Assembly: GCA_018388625.1 (NCBI GenBank)
Contig: CP074403.1
Location: 1-64,000, forward strand
DNA: 64,000 bases
DNA from: Nocardiopsis eucommiae
GTDB taxonomy: Bacteria > Actinomycetota > Actinomycetes > Streptosporangiales > Streptosporangiaceae
Direction: 5' to 3'
The position numbers and the translations under genes were made by a program. The notes below the pieces were generated by a model. It searched no databases and was not told the DNA's origin. It worked only from the letters and a program-made list of their open reading frames with translations. Positions 63,734-64,000 of the stretch are shown here, one piece after another; the first letter of the stretch is position 1; each line of letters begins with the position of its first letter.

Positions 63734-64000
63734 CAGGAGCCTTTCTGGTCAGGGGTGTGGAGATATCGCTGACGGCACCTTCGGCGGCCTTCGCGCCGGT
63801 CTCGACCGCCTTGGCGCCAGCCGCCAGGGCCGCGCCCGCAGGGCCTCCCGCCGCAGTGGCACCACCCATGACGCCAGCGTCGGAGGTAGCGCTCTTCTGC
63901 GAGGGTTTGGCTCCATCCGGTGCTCCCTCGCCGCCGCCCTTGTCCTGGCCTCCAGAGCCGGGAACGTTGCTGGTGGGCTGTCCGCTGGCCTCGGGCTTGG
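63726..64000 (-). CDS. C-terminal part of a T4SS membrane protein (VirB6/TrbL-like), partial
   Basis: The frame is open from the right edge to TGA at 63726, overlapping the SCO6880 start. It encodes a Gly/Ala/Ser-rich tail (KPEASGQPTSNVPGSGGQDK, GGATAAGGPAGAALAAGAKA). Such tails end the large polytopic VirB6/TrbL-like proteins that lie just upstream of SCO6880 genes. No membrane segment is visible in the part given, so the assignment rests on position. Confidence 0.5.
   Translation of the reverse strand, partial: KPEASGQPTSNVPGSGGQDKGGGEGAPDGAKPSQKSATSDAGVMGGATAAGGPAGAALAAGAKAVETGAKAAEGAVSDISTPLTRKAPDE

Overview
This is a high-GC window with GTG starts, actinobacterial gene pairs (XRE/DUF5753 regulators followed by DUF397 proteins, an SCO6880-family transfer protein, DUF4913) and several leaderless promoters. 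It looks like most of a conjugative plasmid, or plasmid-like element, of a filamentous actinomycete. A Nocardiopsis-like member of the Streptosporangiales is plausible, but that is inference. No tRNA, rRNA, insertion sequence or cas gene was seen.

Layout. 0-4 kb: partition locus (HTH protein, RHH protein, parA, parB) with three identical parS-like palindromes. 4-14 kb: PQQ-type lipoprotein, small membrane and regulatory proteins, two coupled winged-helix genes, a primase-type replication initiator and iteron-like repeats. 14-33 kb: a region rich in STAND NTPases. It holds one NB-ARC/TPR protein and three members (A, B, C) of a STAND family with Sel1/TPR-like repeats; a fourth, D, lies at 51.4-53.8 kb. 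These are interspersed with a RelE-like protein, a secreted trypsin-like protease, lipoproteins and HTH proteins. 34.7-42.4 kb: HTH protein, tiny SEC-C protein, MobF relaxase/helicase, Fic protein and a zeta toxin/antitoxin pair. 42.6-49.4 kb: several small type I-E-like CRISPR loci without cas genes, two XRE/DUF397 modules (one truncated at a CRISPR array), an ATPase-fold anti-sigma-like protein and repeats. 49.5-58.2 kb: a defence-like stretch (DGQHR/DndB-like protein, STAND D, MazG-like plus HNH operon, second MazG, nuclease-DUF2075 helicase). 58.3-64 kb: type IV secretion genes (DUF4913, VirD4/TraG-type coupling protein, VirB4-type ATPase, SCO6880 protein, start of a VirB6-like gene).

Working model: ParAB/parS and Rep maintain the replicon, and TraA-type relaxase, coupling protein and T4SS ATPases move it. 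Zeta/antitoxin, Fic and RelE-like proteins may stabilise it. The STAND, MazG-HNH, nuclease-helicase and DndB-like genes look like a cargo of anti-phage or anti-plasmid functions; that role is inference.

A caution applies to every coordinate. At least twenty otherwise conserved genes are broken by frameshifts. Where I could work out the direction, essentially all are consistent with loss of one base (sometimes two) in a G or C run. The simplest reading is homopolymer under-calling in the assembly, so I annotate these loci as full-length CDS and say where the frame changes.
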